64,000 nt of DNA from Zea mays (GCF_902167145.1 NC_050098.1:115854207-115918206); one strand, 5' to 3'. Shown: positions 44,374 to 57,258, counted from the stretch's first letter. The notes: generated from the sequence alone by a model not told the origin. Program-made: numbers and translations.

Positions 44374-47300
44374 TATGACTACTTTAACATCTCTCTTCAC
44401 CTCCACAGCCCCTTTAAATCCCACAATAATATTCAAATATACATTTTCCTATGACTACCTCAACAACCATTCCTTTTATTTCAACTAGGTAAATACATGT
44501 GCGTTGCAACGGGAAAAATAGTGCAACAATAACATTTGTATAGCCATGTGTTGTGGTGTTAATTAAAATTAAGCGGTCTTTAAAACTTTGTAGAGGCAAT
44601 TGATTGTAACCATGAAGGGTAGGAATTGTTGATGTTCTTGATCCTAATCGCGCTTCAGACTTACTTGTCGGGTTCATCTGTAAAGTCAAAATTATAGACC
44701 AAAATCAGGCGAAAAGACCCGTTGAATGAAAATTTCATTTTCCCACTAAACTGCATATTTGTCCTGACCTTTAACTATCCATTGTTTTAATCTTTATATG
44801 AGGATAGTCATGCAAAGTTTGTCTATTAAAAAATCCATTGCTATAATAACAATACCTTTTTTTGCTACGTCAACATTCTTGTCCATCAATCCTTCAATTC
44901 AGTGTTGTATCTTGATGTCAGGACAATAAGAACAATCTTCGCTGCACCCAGTAGTCTTGATCGAAAGAAGACTGTACTGCTGCACTTATTCTAAATTTGT
45001 GGACATTTCTTTAAACCTGAACCTGAAAAACATAACTGATCATTATTGAGAACAAATGGCATATCATATTTATTGCTACCCTATTATTTGAGCATAATGT
45101 CATAGCCACATGGATGCAGCTCATGAGTTGAGGCGGCTCGCGAGCCGACTTCGAGGCGAGACAAACCTTCTCCTTCAGCTTGTTGAGTGGCCGAGCCAAG
45201 CCGAGCTCGGTCAATTAGCCGATAATTTAGTGCATGCATCGATGCACTCCTTAAGCATGTGCTCAAGTTTGAGCATTTCTTCAAATCGTCTTGTGTATGT
45301 GCATTATTAGGAAAATAGATTAAGCTTGACAAATACCTTATGTAGAGATCTAGACGATATACGAGAGTTTCTGCAAATTATGTATAAAACCAATAATTGA
45401 AATGTGTTGCAATGTTATGAGTATAATCATTAAGCTAAGGTGCCAACAACTATTGTATAATTACTATTTTGCCAACACCACTCCCAACAGGCTAGCTAAC
45501 ATGTGGGGATTTTTTTCTTTAATCAATCAGCAAAGTACTGAAGAACAAAGCAGAAAAAAAGAAATCTAGAATAGATGTTAAAATAAAGAAATGATAACAA
45601 ATCAAAGAAACATACTAGAACGGGGTGTGCTTCAACCGGGGAGACTGTCTGAACCACAAGCGCCTCACGAAAAGGACATCAACTGAACATGTGAAATGAT
45701 GAAAAGCATGGATATCAATGCAAAGAGATGAATCAAGTCAAGCAGACCACACCATGTATAGCTAATAATTTAGTAACAGATTATACATGGAAATGTATTC
45801 TGATACATTGGATGAAATTTATTACCACATTATCCCTTAAGAGATTTCCTATAGTTATATAGTTTGACGCAAAAAAATCCAAACAAAGGCAGGTCCTCAA
45901 AAGAAGTTTTAATACCAAACCGCACATGCTTTCTCGTCATAAAAAGCTGCCTTATTGCAGTATTTACAATCATGATTCTTGGTGGTTCATAGACTTTCTT
46001 TCCTTTGCATAAATACATAGGCAAAAGATGAACAGTTAGTAGGTAAGACTTATTGTAGTGTTTACAATCATGATACTTATTGCAGTGTTTATCATCATCA
46101 ATATCTATCCAATGCAAATATAAAAATCAGCTACTAAGGGCTGCTTGCATCAAATTGAACGGTTAGCAGGTGAGGTGGAAATTCTATTGTGCAAGGTATT
46201 GATAATGAGAATTTAAAGGATGCTAATTTACCTGGCTAAAGATTCCCATGTCAGCACCTTGAACAATACACTAAATCAGCTATCATGAAGGAAAACAACT
46301 TCTACCATCCATGCTCTGTTTCGATGCATATTATCATTTAAAAGTGGAAATAAACATGATAGGAATGATCTTGGCTTCAAATAACATATATTAGGGATTG
46401 AACAAAACTATATCTTAACTTTATGACAGTCTAATAGTTTGACAATTCATTGTTGTACAATGGTTAAACTATAAGAAACATTACCTATGGCTACAAATAT
46501 TAGATTAATTGCCTATTTCTTGATAATGAAGAATTCAGACAATTTTGAAAGGTCAAGCAAGAATCACAAGTTATCATCGAGCACTAACCTAGAAAAAGAA
46601 TAGCAGACAAGACGGATCCTGCTATGCGAACCTGAGGGAAGTACATGTTGTTGTATGTTGTTGTGTCTTGTTTCCTTGAATTTGTCATTCAAATAATCCT
46701 ACAATAATTTGACAACAAAAACTATTCAAGTATTGATGATGCAACACTGAAAAGTATCCTAGAATAAGAGGAGCATTCAGATGTAAAGCTAAATAGTAAG
46801 TCAAACGCCATGTTATGCATAAAAATGAAGGCCCCATTAACCATAATCCACTGCTACACCGAATGATTAGAATAATACTGCTTCATACAGAAATGTACCG
46901 ACCTCACACCAGAACAACAAAAAACAAACAAAACCCACGATATCCCCGCCGATTATCTAAACATCGTTTTCATAGTGAAATTCTACCATCATAAAATGAG
47001 AGCACTAGCTCCAAATTCGTACTAATATAGCTAGTGAGATGGGATAACATACTCCCTCGGAGTTTTTAGCATGCATATATTTAGCCGTTCTTCCAAGAAA
47101 AATGTGCTACCTGACTGTCTAGTGCCACGTCCCGTGTCGCGCCAAATAACGGAAATTGGGTCTTACCTCCAACCTCAACAATGAGGACTTGCCTCTATGT
47201 TCTGATGGATCAATTGACAATGAATACCAATGTTGTTGATCCTTTTTAACTCATCATAGTTTCTTTAGAAACTGAATTAGGCGACTGTGATAATATGTGG

Positions 47301-47686
47301 AGGAAAGAAATGATAGAGGAGGCGTTCATAGGTGTTTCACTGATCACAAAAAAGCAACATCTAGCTTGTTTTCCCTATAAGGTAACATTTAGATAATATT
47401 GTCCCACGAAATATAAGTTTATATAGCATCCAGATAACATCATTCTACGAGGTAAAAGACAAAACAGTAGGTGTTGGACAACACCACATGAAAAATGGCA
47501 CTTTTAGATATTTGTAAGCTAGAACTTTACTTCCTGTTATGACACCAACATTTTCATTTTCTGAGTAATAGAACAACAACACATAAAAATGTACAGAGTT
47601 TAGATAGGCATTGGATATAGGTTCAGAACACCAATAACTTACATTCTAAGTTTCTAACCTAGGTGAGAAATCTATTAAGTGCTGAA
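44374..47686. other. Intergenic region, no gene recognised
   Basis: Only short ORFs without domains. A 'gtgcgttgcaacggg' motif at about 44500-44516 matches a similar motif at 58388 and may mark ends of a repeat family. Short imperfect repeats of 'attgcagt.tttacaatcatgat' lie at 45950-46100. Otherwise AT-rich and featureless. Confidence 0.5.
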
Positions 47687-47691
47687 CATTT
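47687..47691. other. Target-site duplication cattt (left copy)
   Basis: cattt precedes the left LTR and is repeated at 57254-57258 after the right LTR. Confidence 0.92.
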
Positions 47692-49041
47692 TGATAGTCG
47701 CCTAGAGGGGGGTGAATAGGGCGAAACTGAAATTTACAAATGTAAACACAACTACAAGCCGGGTTAGCGTTAGTAATAAAGAAATGAGTCCGCGAGAGAG
47801 AGTGCAAAACAAATCGCAAGCAAATGAAGAGTGAGACACGCGGATTTGTTTTACCGAGGTTCGGTTCTCGCAAACCTACTCCCCGTTGAGGAGGCCACAA
47901 AGGCCGGGTCTCTTTCAACCCTTCCCTCTCTCAAACGATCCCTCGGATCGAGTGAGCTTTCTCTTCTCAATCACTTGGAACACAAAGTTCCCACAAGGAC
48001 CACCACAAGTTTGGTGTCTCTTGCCTCAATTACAAGTGAGTTTGATTGCAATGAAAGAATCAAGAAAGAAGAAAGCAATTCAAGCGCAAGAGCTCGAAAG
48101 AACACAAGCAAATCCCTCTCTCTAGTCACTAGGGCGTTGTGTGGAATTTGGAGAGGATTTGATCTCTTTGGTGTGTCTAGAATTGAATGCTAGAGCTCTT
48201 GTAGTAGTTGGGAAGTGGAAAACTTGGATGCCATGAATGGTGGGGTGGTTGGGGTATTTATAGCCCCAACCACCAAACTTGACCGTTGGTGGAGCTGTCT
48301 GTTCGATGGCGCACCGGACAGTCCGGTGCACACCGGACATGTCCGGTGCCCCAGCCACGTCACCAGTTCTGTTGGATTCCGACCGTTGGAGCTTCCGACT
48401 TGTGGGCCCGCCTGGATGTCCGGTGCACACCGGACATGTACTGTTTACTGTCCGGTGTGCCAGTATGGGCACGCCTGACTTCTGCGCGCGCTGCGCGCGC
48501 ATTTAATGCGTTGCAGGTAGCCGTTGGCGCGATGTAGCCGTTGCTCCGGAGTTGCACCGGACAGTCCGGTGCACACCGGACATGTCCGGTGAATTATAGC
48601 GGAGCGGCTGAAGTGAAATCCCGAGGCTGGCGAGTTCCGGAGGCCGCGCTTCCTTGGAGCACCGGACACTGTCCGGTGTACACCGGACAGTCCGGTGAAT
48701 TATAGCGCCCCGGCCTGAGAAATTCCCGAAGGTGGCAAGATCGAGTTGGAGTCCTCTGGTGCACCGGACACTGTCCAGTGGTGCACCGGACACTGTCCGG
48801 TGTACACCGGACAGTCCGGTGTACACCGGACAGTCCGGTGCCCCTAGACCAGAGGTGCCTTCGGTTGCCTCTTTGCTCCTTTGTTGAATCCAAAACATGA
48901 TCTTTTTATTGGCTGAGAGTGAATCTTTTACACCTGTATAATCTATATACTTGGGCAAACTAGTTAGTCCAATTTATTTGTGTTGGGCAACTCAACCACC
49001 AAAATTAATTAGGGGCTAGGTGTAAGCCTAATTCCCTTTCA
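47692..49041 (-). repeat. 3' LTR of the young Sirevirus (1350 bp)
   Basis: Plus strand TGATAGTCGCC ... CCCTTTCA. The palindrome cluster lies at about 48313-48840. It adjoins the purine tract at 49043. Confidence 0.93.
48313..48840. repeat. Palindrome cluster CACCGGACAGTCCGGTG in the LTR
   Basis: At least eight full or variant copies are present, including a direct tandem pair near 48803-48840 that is a single copy in the other LTR. Confidence 0.85.
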
Positions 49042-49042
49042 A

Positions 49043-49620
49043 TCTCCCCCTTTTTGGTGATTGATGCCAACACAAACCAAAGCAAATATAGAAGTGCATA
49101 ATTGAACTAGTTTGCATAATGTAAGTGCAAAGATTGCTTGGAATTGGGCCAGTATAACTACTTACAAGATATGCATGGATTGTTTCTTACTTATAACATT
49201 TTGGACCACGCTTGCACCACATGTTTTGTTTTTGCAAATTCTTTTGTAAATCCTTTTCAAAAATCTTTTGCAAATAGTCAAAAGCAAATGAATAAGATTT
49301 TACAAAGCATTCTTAAGATTTGAAATTTTCTCGCAAAAAGTCAAAAGCAAATGAATAAGATTTTGCAAAGCATTCTTAAGATTTGAAATTTTCTCCCCCT
49401 GTTTCAAAATGCTTTTCCTTTGACTAGACAAAACTCCCCCTAAATGAGATCCTCCTCTTAGTGTTCAAGAGGGTTTTGATATATCATTTTTGAAATACTA
49501 CTTTCTCCCCCTTTTTAACACAATAGGATACCAATTTATAATATTCTTGGAAACACAAAATTTGTGAAATTGGTGGTGGTGCGGTCCTTTTGCTTTGGGC
49601 TCTTGCTTTCTCCCCCTTTG
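49043..49620 (-). promoter_or_regulatory. Multiple polypurine tracts of the young Sirevirus
   Basis: Minus-strand GGGGGAG tracts occur near 49043, 49391, 49435, 49504 and 49610. The first abuts the LTR and would prime plus-strand synthesis. Confidence 0.75.
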
Positions 49621-49923
49621 GCATGAATCGCCAAAAACGGAATCATTAGAGCCCTCGAAGTACTTTCTTCCTCTTTGGTCATAAATAAATGAGTTAGAAT
49701 TATACCAAAGACGAAGTCCTTTTGCTCTCTCCCCTAAAGATGGAGAGTGGCTTGGAGCGACAGCGAAGCATGAGTTACGGAGTGGAAGCCTTTCTCTTCG
49801 CCGAAGACTCCAATTCCCTTTCAATATACCTATGACTTGGTTTGAAATAGACTTGAAAACACATTAGTCATAGCATATAAGAGAGATATGATCAAAGGTA
49901 TATAACTGAGCTATGTGTGCAAT

Positions 49924-52900
49924 CTAGCAAAAGAAATTGCGTGAATCAAGAATATTGAGCTCATGCCTAAGTTTGGTAAAAGTTTGTTCATCAAGAGGCT
50001 TGGTAAAGATATCGGCTAATTGATCTTTAGTGTTAATGTAAGAAATCTCGATATCCCCCTTTTGTTGGTGATCCCTAAGAAAATGATGCCGGATGGCTAT
50101 GTGTTTAGTGCGGCTATGCTCGACGGGATTGTCGGCCATTTTGATTGCACTCTCATTATCACATAGCAAAGGGACTTTGGTTAATTTGTAACCGTAGTCC
50201 CGCAGGGTTTGCCTCATCCAAAGCAATTGCGCGCAACAATGGCCTGCGGCAATATACTCGGCTTCGGCGGTGGAAAGAGCGACCGAATTTTGCTTCTTTG
50301 AAGCCCAAGACACCAAGGATCTTCCCAAGAACTGGCAAGTCCCCGATGTGCTCTTCCTATTAATTTTACACCCCGCCCAATCGGCATCCGAATAACCAAT
50401 CAAATCAAATGTGGATCCCCGAGGGTACCAAAGCCCAAACTTAGGAGTATAAGCCAAATATCTCAAGATTCGTTTTACGACCGTAAGGTGGGATTCCTTA
50501 GGGTCGGATTGGAATCTTGCACACATGCAAACGGAAATCATAATGTCCGGTCGAGATGCACATAAATAGAGTAAAGAACCTATCATCGACCGGTATACCT
50601 TTTGATCCACGGACTTACCTCCCGTGTCGAGGTCGAGATGCCCATTAGTTCCCATGGGTGTCTTGATGGGCTTGGCATCCTTCATCCCAAACTTGTTTAG
50701 AATATCTTGAGTGTACTTCGTTTGGCTTAGGAAGGTGCCCTCTTGGAGTTGCTTAACTTGAAATCCTAAGAAATACTTCAACTCCCCCATCATAGACATC
50801 TCGAACTTTTGTGTCATGATCCTACTAAATTCTTCACATGTAGACTCGTTAGTAGACCCAAATATAATATCAACAACATAAATTTGGCATACAAACAAGT
50901 CATTTTCAAGGGTTTTAGTGAAGAGTGTAGGATCGACCTTTCCGACTTTGAAGCCATTAGCAATAAGGAAATCTCTAAGGCATTCATACCATGCTCTTGG
51001 GGCTTGCTTGAGCCCATAAAGCGCCTTAGAGAGCTTATAGACATGGTTAGGGTACTCACTGTCTTCAAAGCCGGGAGGTTGCTCAACATAGACCTCTTCC
51101 TTGATTGGTCCATTGAGGAAGGCACTTTTCACGTCCATTTGATAAAGCTTAAAGCCATGGTAAGTAGCATAGGCCAATAATATGCGAATTGACTCAAGCC
51201 TAGCTACGGGTGCATAGGTTTCACCGAAATCCAAACCTGCGACTTGGGAGTATCCCTTGGCCACAAGTCGAGCTTTGTTCCTTGTCACCACACCATGCTC
51301 ATCTTGCTTGTTGCGGAAGACCCATTTGGTTCCTACAACATTTTGATTAGGACGTGGAACTAAATGCCATACCTCATTCCTAGTGAAGTTGTTGAGCTCC
51401 TCTTGCATCGCCACCACCCAATCCAAATCTTGAAGTGCTTCCTCTACCTTGTGTGGCTCATTAGAGGAAACAAACGAGTAATGTTCACAAAAATGTGCAA
51501 CACGAGATCTAGTAGTTACCCCCTTATGAATGTCACCGAGGATGGTGTCGACGGGGTGATCTCGTTGGATTGCTTGGTGGACTCTTGGGTGTGGCGGTCT
51601 TTGCTCTTCATCCTCCTTGTCTTGATCATTTGCATCTCCCCCTTGATCTATGCCGTTATCTTGAGGTGGCTCATTTGATTGATCTTCTTATTCATCAACT
51701 TGAGCCTCTTCCTCATTTTGAGTTGGTGGAGATGCTTGCATGGAGGAGGACTGTTGATCTTGTGCTTTTGGAGGCTCTTCGGATTCCTTAGGACACACAT
51801 CCCCAATGGACATGTTCCTTAGCGCGATGTACAGAGCCTCTTCAATACCTATCTCATCAAGATCAACTTGCTCTACTTGAGAGCCGTTAGTCTCATCAAA
51901 CACAACGTCACAAGAAACTTCAACTTGTCCAGTGGACTTGTTAAAGACTCTATATGCCCTTGTGTTTGAATCATATCCTAGTAAAAAGCCTTCTACAGTC
52001 TTAGGAGCAAATTTAGATTTTCTACCTCTTTTAACAAGAATAAAACATTTGCTACCAAAGACTCTAAAATATGAAATGTTGGGCTTTTTACCGGTTAGGA
52101 GTTCATACGATGTCTTCTTGAGGATTCGGTGAAGATATAACCGGTTGATGGCGTAGCAGGCGGTGTTGACCGCCTCGGCCCAAAACCGATCCGAAGTCTT
52201 GTACTCATTAAGCATGGTCCTTGCCATGTCCAATAGAGTTCGATTCTTCCTCTCCACTACACCATTTTGCTGTGGCGTGTAGGGGGAAGAGAACTCATGC
52301 TTGATGCCCTCCTCCTCAAGAAAGCCTTCGATTTGAGAGTTCTTGAACTCCGTCCCGTTATTGCTTCTTATTTTCTTGATCCTTAAGCCGAACTCATTTT
52401 GAGCCCGTCTTAAGAATCCCTTTAAGGTCTCTTGGGTTTGAGATTTTTCCTGTAAAAAGAATACCCAAGTGAAGCGAGAATAATCATCCACAATAACTAG
52501 ACAGTACTTACTCCCGCCGATGCTTATGTAAGCAATCGGGCCGAATAGGTCCATGTGTAGGAGCTCCAGTGGCCTGTCGGTCGTCATGATGTTTTTGTGT
52601 GGATGATGGGCTCCAACTTGCTTTCCTGCCTGGCATGCGCTACAAACCCTGTCTTTCTCAAAATGAACATTTGTTAGTCCTAAAATGTGTTCTCCCTTTA
52701 GAAGCTTGTGAAGATTCTTCATCCCAACATGTGCTAGTCGGCGGTGCCAGAGCCAGCCCATGTTAGTCTTAGCAATTAAGCAAGTGTCGAGTTCAGCTCT
52801 ATCAAAATCTACCAAGTATAGCTGACCCTCTAACACACCCTTAAATGCTATTGAATCATCACTTCTTCTAAAGACAGTGACACCTATATTAGTGAAAAGA

Positions 52901-53112
52901 CAGTTGTAACCCATTTTGCATAATTGAGATACAGAAAGCAAATTGTAATCTAATGAATCTACAAGAAAAACATTGGAAATAGAATGGTCAGGAGATATAG
53001 CAATTTTACCAAGACCTTTGACCAAACCTTGATTTCCATCCCCGAATGTGATAGCTCGTTGGGGATCTTGGTTTTTCTCGTAGGAGGAGAACATTTTCTT
53101 CTCCCCTGTCAT
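49924..53112 (-). pseudogene. Sirevirus pol with stop and mutated integrase and RT active sites
   Basis: The upstream half (53112-51688) holds the end of protease, the zinc-binding segment (GWLWHRRLAHVGMKN) and integrase (LLHMDLFGP, NGVVERKNR). An in-frame TAA at 51688-51690 follows, and the same frame continues past it into reverse transcriptase ([13 protein letters not shown]), RNase H ([22 protein letters not shown]) and a tail to 49924. Integrase reads RSNNGTEF at 52343-52368, where the Ji-like copy has RSDNG: the second catalytic Asp is Asn (codon 52360-52362). Reverse transcriptase reads YVVD instead of YVDD: the first active-site Asp is Val (codon 50872-50874). The protease start lies just upstream at about 53113-53165. 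Confidence 0.9.
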
Positions 53113-53166
53113 GTGGTTTGTGCACCCGCTGTCGATGATCCAACTTGAGCCCCCGGATGCATAAAC

Positions 53167-55878
53167 CTACAAAACAAGTTTAGTTCTTGACTTTAGGTAC
53201 CCAAATGGTCTTGGGTCCTTTGGCATTAGACACAAGAACTTTGGGTACCCAAACACAAGTCTTTGACCTTTGTGCTTGCCCCCAACATATTTGGCAACTA
53301 CTTTGCCGGATTTGTTAGTCAACACATAAGATGCATCAAAAGTTTTAAATGAAATGTTATGATCATTTGATGCACTAGGAGTTTTCTTTCTAGGCAACTT
53401 AGCACGGGTTGGTTGCCTAGAGCTAGATGTCTCACCCTTATACATGAAAGCATGATTAGGGCCAGAGTGAGACTTCCTAGAATGAATTCTCCTAATTTTG
53501 CTCTCGGGATAACCGGCAGGGTATAAAATGTAACCCTCGTTATCCTGAGGCATGGGAGTCTTGCCCTTAACAAAATTAGACAATCTTTTTGGAGGGGCAC
53601 TAAGTTTGACATTGTCTCCCCTTTGGAAGCCAATGCCATCCTTGATGCCCGGGCGTCTCCCATTATAGAGCATACTTCTAGCAAATTTAAATTTTTCATT
53701 TTCTAAGTTATGCTCGGCAATTTTTGCATCTAATATTGCTATATGATCATTTTGTTGTTTAATTAAAGTCATGTGATCATGAATAGCATTAATATCAACA
53801 TCTCTACATCTAGTACAAATGGAAACATGCTCAACACTAGATGTAGAGGGTTTTCATGAATTAAGCTCAACGATCTTAGCACGCAAGATGTCATTATTAT
53901 CTCTAAGATCGGAAATTGTAACATTGCAAACATCTAGTTCTTTAGCCTTAGCAATTAAATTTTCATTTTCTACTCTAAGGCTAGCAAGAGAAATGTTCAA
54001 TTCTTCAATCCTAGCAAGCAAATCATCATTATTATCTCTAGGATTGGGAATTGAAACATTACAAACATGTGAATCAACCTTAGCATTTAAACTAGCATTT
54101 TCATTCCTAAGGTTGTCAATCATCTCACGGCAAGTGCTTAGCTCACTAGATAGTTTTTGACATTTTTCTACTTCTAGAGCATAAGCATTTTTAACCTTAA
54201 CATGTTTTTTATTTTCCTTGATTATGAAGTCCTCTTGGGAGTCCAAGAGATCATCCTTCTCATGGATGGAACTAATCAATTCATTAAGTTTCTCCTTTTG
54301 TTGCATGTTGAGGTTGGCAAAAAGAGATCGCAAGTTATCTTCCTCATCACTAACATTTTCATCACTAGAAGATTCATATTTAGTGGAGGATTTAGATTTA
54401 ACCTTCTTTTTGCCGTCCTTTGCCATAAGACATTTGTGGCCGACGTTGGGGAAGAGAAGTCCCTTGGTGACGGCGATGTTGGCGGCGTCCTCGTCGTCGG
54501 AGGAGTCGCTTGAGCTTTCGTCGGAGTCCCACTCCCGACAAACATGGGCATCGCCGCCCTTCTTCTTGTAGTACCTCTTTTTCTCCTTTCTTCTCCCCTT
54601 CTTGTCGTCGCCCCTGTCACTATCACTTGATAATGGACATTTAGCTATAAAGTGACCGGGCTTACCACACTTGTAGCAAACCTTCTTGGAGCGGGACTTG
54701 TAGTCTTTCCCTCTCCTCTGCTTGAGGATTTGGCGGAAGCTCTTGATGACGAGCGCCATTTCCTCATTGTCGAGCTTGGAGGCGTCTATTGGTTGTCGAC
54801 TTGGTGTAGACTCCTCCTTCTTTTCCTCCGTCGCCTTGAATGCGACGGGTTGAGCTTCGGATGTGGAGGGATCATCAAGCTCGTTGATCTTCCTCGAGCC
54901 TTCGATCATGCACTCAAAACTTACAAAATTCCCGATAACTTCCTCGGGGGTCATTTTAGTATATCTAGGATTACCACGAATTAATTGAATTTGAGTGGGG
55001 TTAAGGAAAATGAGAGATCTTAGAATAACCTTAACCATTTCGTGGTCGTCCCACTTCTTGCTCCCGAGATTGCGCACTTGGTTCACCAAGGTCTTGAGCC
55101 GGTTGTACATGTGTTGTGGCTCTTCCCCTTTGCGAAGCCGGAACCGACCGAGCTCCCCCTCGATCGTTTCCCGCTTGGTGATCTTTGTGAGCTCATCTCC
55201 CTCATGCGCGGTTTTGAGCACATCCCAAACCTCCTTGCCGCTCTTCAACCCTTGAACTTTGTTATACTCCTCTCTACTTAAAGAGGCGAGGAGTATTGTT
55301 GTTGCTTGAGAGTTGAAGTGCTCGATTTGGGCCACCTCATCCTCATCATAGTCTTTATCCCCTACGGATGGTACCTGTGCACCAAACTCAACAACATCCC
55401 ATATACTTTTGTGGAGTGAGGTTAGATGAAATCGCATTAAATCACTCCACCTAGCATAATCTAAACCATCAAAAGTTGGTGGTTTGCCTAATGGGACGGA
55501 AAGTAGAGGTGCATGTTTAGAAATGCGAGGATAGTGTAGGGGGATCTTACTAAACTTCTTACGCTCTTGGCGTTTAGAAGTTACGGAGGGCGCATCGGAG
55601 CCGGAGGTCGATGTTGATGAAGTGTCGATCTCGTAGTAGACCACTTTCCTCATCCTCTTTGGCTTGTCCTTACTCCGATGCGGCTTGTGGGAAGAAGATT
55701 TTTCCTTCTTCTCTTTGTGGTGAGAAGAAGATTTCTTCTCCTTCCCTTTGTTGGAGGAGCTCTTCTTCTTCTTCTCCCTCCTCTTGGTGCGGGACTCTTC
55801 CGATGAAGTGCTCCCGTGGCTTGTAGTGGGCTTTTCGCCGGTCTCCATCTCCTTCTTGGCGTGATCTCCCGACATCAC
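53167..55878 (-). pseudogene. Sirevirus Gag with one stop and one frameshift
   Basis: From 55878 the protein starts MMSGDHAKKEMETGEKPT, with a Lys/Ser-rich N-terminus (to about 95), a Gag domain opening SVPLGKPPTFDGLDYARW, a CCHC knuckle (CYKCGKPGHFIAKC, about residue 405) and a long coiled-coil-like region. A TGA at 53854-53856 interrupts it, and the same frame continues to about 53267. There, comparison with the Gag at 23954-26314 shows a 1-bp loss (the WVPK repeats fall into another frame). The ORF ends at 53167. The N-terminal 674 aa could still be made and would contain the knuckle. Confidence 0.87.
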
Positions 55879-55909
55879 TTCGAGTGGTTAGGCTCTAATG
55901 AAGCACCGG

Positions 55910-55921
55910 GCTCTGATACCA
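55910..55921 (-). promoter_or_regulatory. Primer-binding site of the young Sirevirus
   Basis: The minus strand reads TGGTATCAGAGC two bases from the 5' LTR. Confidence 0.9.
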
Positions 55922-55923
55922 AT

Positions 55924-57253
55924 TGATAGTCGCCTAGAGGGGGGTGAATAGGGCGAAACTGAAATTTACAAATGTAAACACAACTACAAGCCGGGTTAGC
56001 GTTAGTAATAAAGAAATGAGTCCGCGAGAGAGAGTGCAAAACAAATCGCAAGCAAATGAAGAGTGAGACACGCGGATTTGTTTTACCGAGGTTCGGTTCT
56101 CGCAAACCTACTCCCCGTTGAGGAGGCCACAAAGGCCGGGTCTCTTTCAACCCTTCCCTCTCTCAAACGATCCCTCGAATCGAGTGAGCTTTCTCTTCTC
56201 AATCACTTGGAACACAAAGTTCCCACAAGGACCACCACAAGTTTGGTGTCTCTTGCCTCAATTACAAGTGAGTTTGATTGCAATGAAAGAATCAAGAAAG
56301 AAGAAAGCAATCCAAGCGCAAGAGCTCGAAAGAACACAAGCAAATCCCTCTCTCTAGTCACTAGGGCGTTGTGTGGATTTTGGAGAGGATTTGATCTCTT
56401 TGGTGTGTCTAGAATTGAATGCTAGAGCTCTTGTAGTAGTTGGGAAGTGGAAAACTTGGATGCCATGAATGGTGGGGTGGTTGGGGTATTTATAGCCCCA
56501 ACCACCAAACTTGACCGTTGGTGGAGCTGTCTGTTCGATGGCGCACCGGACAGTCCGGTGCACACCGGACATGTCCGGTGCCCCAGCCACGTCACCAGTT
56601 CCGTTGGATTCCGACCGTTGGAGCTTCCGACTTGTGGGCCCGCCTGGATGTCCGGTGCACACCGGACATTACTGTTTACTGTCCGGTGTGCCAGTATGGG
56701 CACGCCTGACTTCTGCGCGCGCTGCGCACGCATTTAATGTGTCACAGGTAGCCGTTGGCGCGATGTAGCCGTTGCTCCGGAGTTGCACCGGACAGTCCGG
56801 TGCACACCGGACATGTCCGGTGAATTATAGCGGAGCGGCTGAAGTGAAATCCCGAGGCTGGCGAGTTCCGGAGGCCGCGCTTCCTTAGAGCACCGGACAC
56901 TGTCCGGTGTACACCGGACAGTCCGGTGAATTATAGCGCCCCGGCCTGAGAAATTCCCGAAGGTGGCAAGATCGAGTTGGAGTCCTCTGGTGCACCAGAC
57001 ACTGTCCGGTGGTGCACCGGACACTGTCCGGTGTACACCGGACAGTCCGGTGCCCCCAGACCAGAGGTGCCTTCGGTTGCCTCTTTGCTCCTTTGTTGAA
57101 TCCAAAACATGATCTTTTTATTGGCTGAGAGTGAATCTTTTACACCTGTATAATCTATATACTTGGGCAAACTAGTTAGTCCAATTTATTTGTGTTGGGC
57201 AACTCAACCACCAAAATTAATTAGGGACTAGGTGTAAGCCTAATCCCCTTTCA
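55924..57253 (-). repeat. 5' LTR of the young Sirevirus (1330 bp)
   Basis: It is about 99 percent identical to 47692-49041 and has one fewer palindrome unit. TATAAATA lies on the minus strand at 56487-56494. Confidence 0.93.
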
Positions 57254-57258
57254 CATTT

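Larger units (their letters stand above)
47692..57253 (-). mobile_element. Young Sirevirus (Copia) retrotransposon, 9562 bp, defective
   Basis: LTRs 47692-49041 and 55924-57253 enclose gag (53167-55878) and pol (49924-53112) on the minus strand, with a 5-bp TSD. I counted about 14 substitutions over about 1330 LTR bases (1 percent), plus a 19-bp palindrome-unit difference and a 1-bp indel. Sirevirus hallmarks match the other copies: multiple purine tracts, the LTR-end motif TTCACCCCCCTCTAGG and palindrome clusters. Gag has a stop and a frameshift; pol has a stop and two catalytic substitutions. It is the most complete Sirevirus here but cannot transpose on its own. Confidence 0.93.

Noticed and set aside
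47831..48193. 120-aa ORF duplicated at 56063-56425
   Set aside because: Located in both LTRs of the young Sirevirus; probable chance ORF.
48286..48893. Regularly spaced GGTGCACACCGGACA-type repeats that might suggest a CRISPR array
   Set aside because: They are irregularly spaced palindromes inside a plant LTR, present in both LTRs and in other Sireviruses; there are no spacers of constant length.
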